NCBI GenBank assembly: GCA_009937625.1
Contig: JAACFA010000035.1
Span: 1-44,681 of the forward strand
Direction of reading: 5' to 3'
DNA: 44,681 bases
Source of the DNA: Gammaproteobacteria bacterium
GTDB taxonomy: Bacteria > Pseudomonadota > Gammaproteobacteria > GCA-001735895
The notes below the pieces were generated by a model. The model did not search any database, was not told the origin of the DNA, and saw nothing but the letters and a program-made list of their open reading frames with translations. Position 1 is the first letter of the stretch. Each line of letters opens with the position of its first letter. Of this stretch, positions 43,370 to 44,681 are shown one piece after another. The position numbers and the translations under genes were made by a program.

Positions 43370-44607
43370 TTAATCCGGGAACCGGACTTTCGCGATCATG
43401 CCGCCCGCGGGATTGGGCGCCAGTTCCAGCCCCCAGCCCTGGTAATCGCAGATTAGCTTGGAGATGTAGAGTCCGACCCCGTAGCCCTGACTGTTTTGCC
43501 CGCGATAGCCGAAATCGAAGATGTTTTGCAGGGATTCGCTGTCGATGCCGATACCGCTGTCGGTTATCGTCAGCAGCGACGCCTGCATGTCGATTCTGAT
43601 CGAGCTCTGCTGTCCGTGCTTAACCCCGTTTTTGATCAGGTTGGTCAGGACCACGGTAATTAGCGTCCTGTCGGTTTCGAGAACAATTTCATCGGCGAGC
43701 CGGTTTTCGACAGCGATCTGCTTGGCGTCGAGTTCGAGGCCCAGACTTTCGATGATTTCGTCGACCAGCGGTCGCAGTGCAATCCGCTCGCCCGTGTTGC
43801 GGGTCGGTTGGTCGCGGGTTACGGCCAGCAGCGCGTGAATCATATTGGCCATGTTGGCCGAGGCACGCTGGATCTTTTCCAGGTGAGGCACGGTCTCGGG
43901 GTCGTCGTGGCGGCTGGAAATCAGGTCTGCCGAGGTTTGCACGATAGTCAGCGGCGAGCGCAGCTCGTGGCTTGCCATCGCCGCGAAAGCCATTTGTTTT
44001 TCGACGTAGGAATCCATTTTTCGGGTGTAGGAGTCGAAAGCCTGCGCAATTCTGCCGACCTCGTCGTCTGCGAAGCGATCGCTGAGGCGAACACCACGCT
44101 CTGTGCGATCGGGCCGGACAGCTTCTTGCTCAAAATCCTGGAGATGACAAACACGACGACTAGCAGCACCACCCAGGCAACGCTCAGGATAATTTCGAGC
44201 ATTGCCTCGGAGCGTTCGATTTCGGTAACGTCGTGTCGAATGTAAACCCGATCGTCGCCAACCGAAGCTACCGTGACGTGGTAAGCCTTGTCGTCGATCT
44301 TGATGTCATGATGCACGCCCGCGTCGAGTTCGGCGAGGTAGTCCGAAATCGGCTGCGTCTGCTGTCGGCTTTCCAGGTATATGCTCAGGCTAGCCGAGCG
44401 CGGCAGCGGGGCAGACGGGTTCTTTGCCAGCAATTCCCGGATGTTCTGCAGTTCGTATTCGGTTTGCCTGGCGAGCAGGTCGTCTTCGAGTATTTCGTTC
44501 GAGTAGTAGACGACGAGGGTTAGCAGCGACAGAAAAAACACCGATGCCAGCAGAAAACTGACCATGATTCTGCGAAACAGCGGTGAGCCGCCGAGCAACG
44601 ATTTCAC
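43370..44607 (-). pseudogene. Sensor histidine kinase, broken by a ~34-nt deletion and frameshift in the HAMP-like region
   Basis: Two track ORFs (43948-44607 and 43370-44017) make one kinase. From the GTG at 44607: membrane helix 1 (about 14-34), a periplasmic part of about 100 residues, membrane helix 2 (about 140-160), then SKKLSGPIAQ where the frame fails. The other frame resumes at ERGVRLSDRFADDEVGRIAQAFDSY, then the H-box ASHELRSPLTIV, N-box NLIKNGVKHG, G1 DSGIGID and G2 GYGVGLYI. A 34-nt loss near 44098-44105 would restore 423 aa. The start overlaps the response-regulator stop codon (GTGA). With the regulator it would control the downstream redox genes. Confidence 0.85.
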
Positions 44608-44681
44608 CGCGCTTCGCTCCCGATACGATAACCAACGCCGTGGATGGTATGGATCAGTTCGCTGTCGAAAGGCTTGTCGAT
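44604..44681 (-). CDS. OmpR-family response regulator, C-terminal fragment
   Basis: Only the last 25 residues are in the window: IDKPFDSELIHTIHGVGYRI, then GSEAR and TGA. The HTIHGVGYRI ending is the wing of the OmpR/PhoB winged helix. Not in the ORF track. It overlaps the kinase start by 4 nt, so it is the first partner of that kinase in the same transcript. Confidence 0.85.
   Translation of the reverse strand: MDKPFDSELIHTIHGVGYRIGSEAR

Noticed and set aside
1-44681. Prophage, integrative element, CRISPR array or tRNA gene
   Set aside because: No integrase, transposase, phage structural gene, regularly spaced repeat or cloverleaf with flanking repeat was found.

Overview
The window is about 60% GC and looks like part of a proteobacterial chromosome, most likely a marine gammaproteobacterium or a relative that lives on methylated amines. 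That placement rests on gene content (tmm, tdm, gmaS, TypA, Lrp, TauE, DUF3570/DUF4266 cluster) and on REP-like intergenic palindromes of the GTCATTCCCGCGCAAGCGGGGATC type; no rRNA, tRNA or ribosomal protein gene is present to fix the taxonomy. No phage, integrase, transposase or CRISPR array was seen.

Layout. 1-6 kb: a minus-strand string of a fused indolepyruvate ferredoxin oxidoreductase, a membrane-bound class III nucleotidyl cyclase and the start of a ureohydrolase, divergent from an Lrp/AsnC regulator across an AT-rich region with perfect palindromes. 6-10 kb: a universal stress protein, then the tightly coupled minus-strand pair gntR-tdm. 10-15.6 kb: a glnT-glxBCD-orf129 operon (glutamine-synthetase-like enzyme plus a three-subunit glutamate-synthase-like enzyme) ending at a clear terminator. 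15.7-21.5 kb: two Amt-type transporters, each followed by its own small single-span membrane protein and a terminator, with folD and two small membrane-anchored unknowns between them. 21.5-33 kb: cupin, trimethylamine monooxygenase (tmm), an XRE-cupin regulator, and a second glutamate-synthase-like operon (mgsA, fused mgsBC, GltD-like fusion protein, gmaS), followed by formate-THF ligase. 33-40 kb: housekeeping and unknown genes (GATase-1, gamma-glutamylcyclotransferase, TypA, Bcp, TauE, BLUF). 40-44.7 kb: a minus-strand envelope redox cluster: response regulator, histidine kinase, TlpA-like thioredoxin, DUF4266 lipoprotein, DUF3570 barrel, ApbE.

How the genes work together. Tmm oxidises trimethylamine to TMAO and Tdm splits TMAO to dimethylamine and formaldehyde. 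GmaS captures monomethylamine as gamma-glutamylmethylamide, and an Mgs-type enzyme would turn that into N-methylglutamate. FolD and Fhs oxidise the one-carbon units on tetrahydrofolate. The dimethylamine step (dmm) and N-methylglutamate dehydrogenase (mgd) are not in the window. The two Amt/small-protein pairs and the GlnT/Glx system are placed to bring in and assimilate ammonium or methylammonium.

Most notable: (a) an 838-aa fusion of a GltD-like reductase to a degraded glutamate-synthase FMN-type domain; (b) two Amt genes each paired with a single-span protein; (c) a DUF3570 outer-membrane protein carrying a DSLTGAS sequence that matches the ApbE flavinylation motif, encoded next to apbE; (d) three genes (mgsA, tlpA-like, histidine kinase) each broken by what looks like a deletion of about 32-35 nt, which points either to a systematic assembly error or to a shared mutational process.
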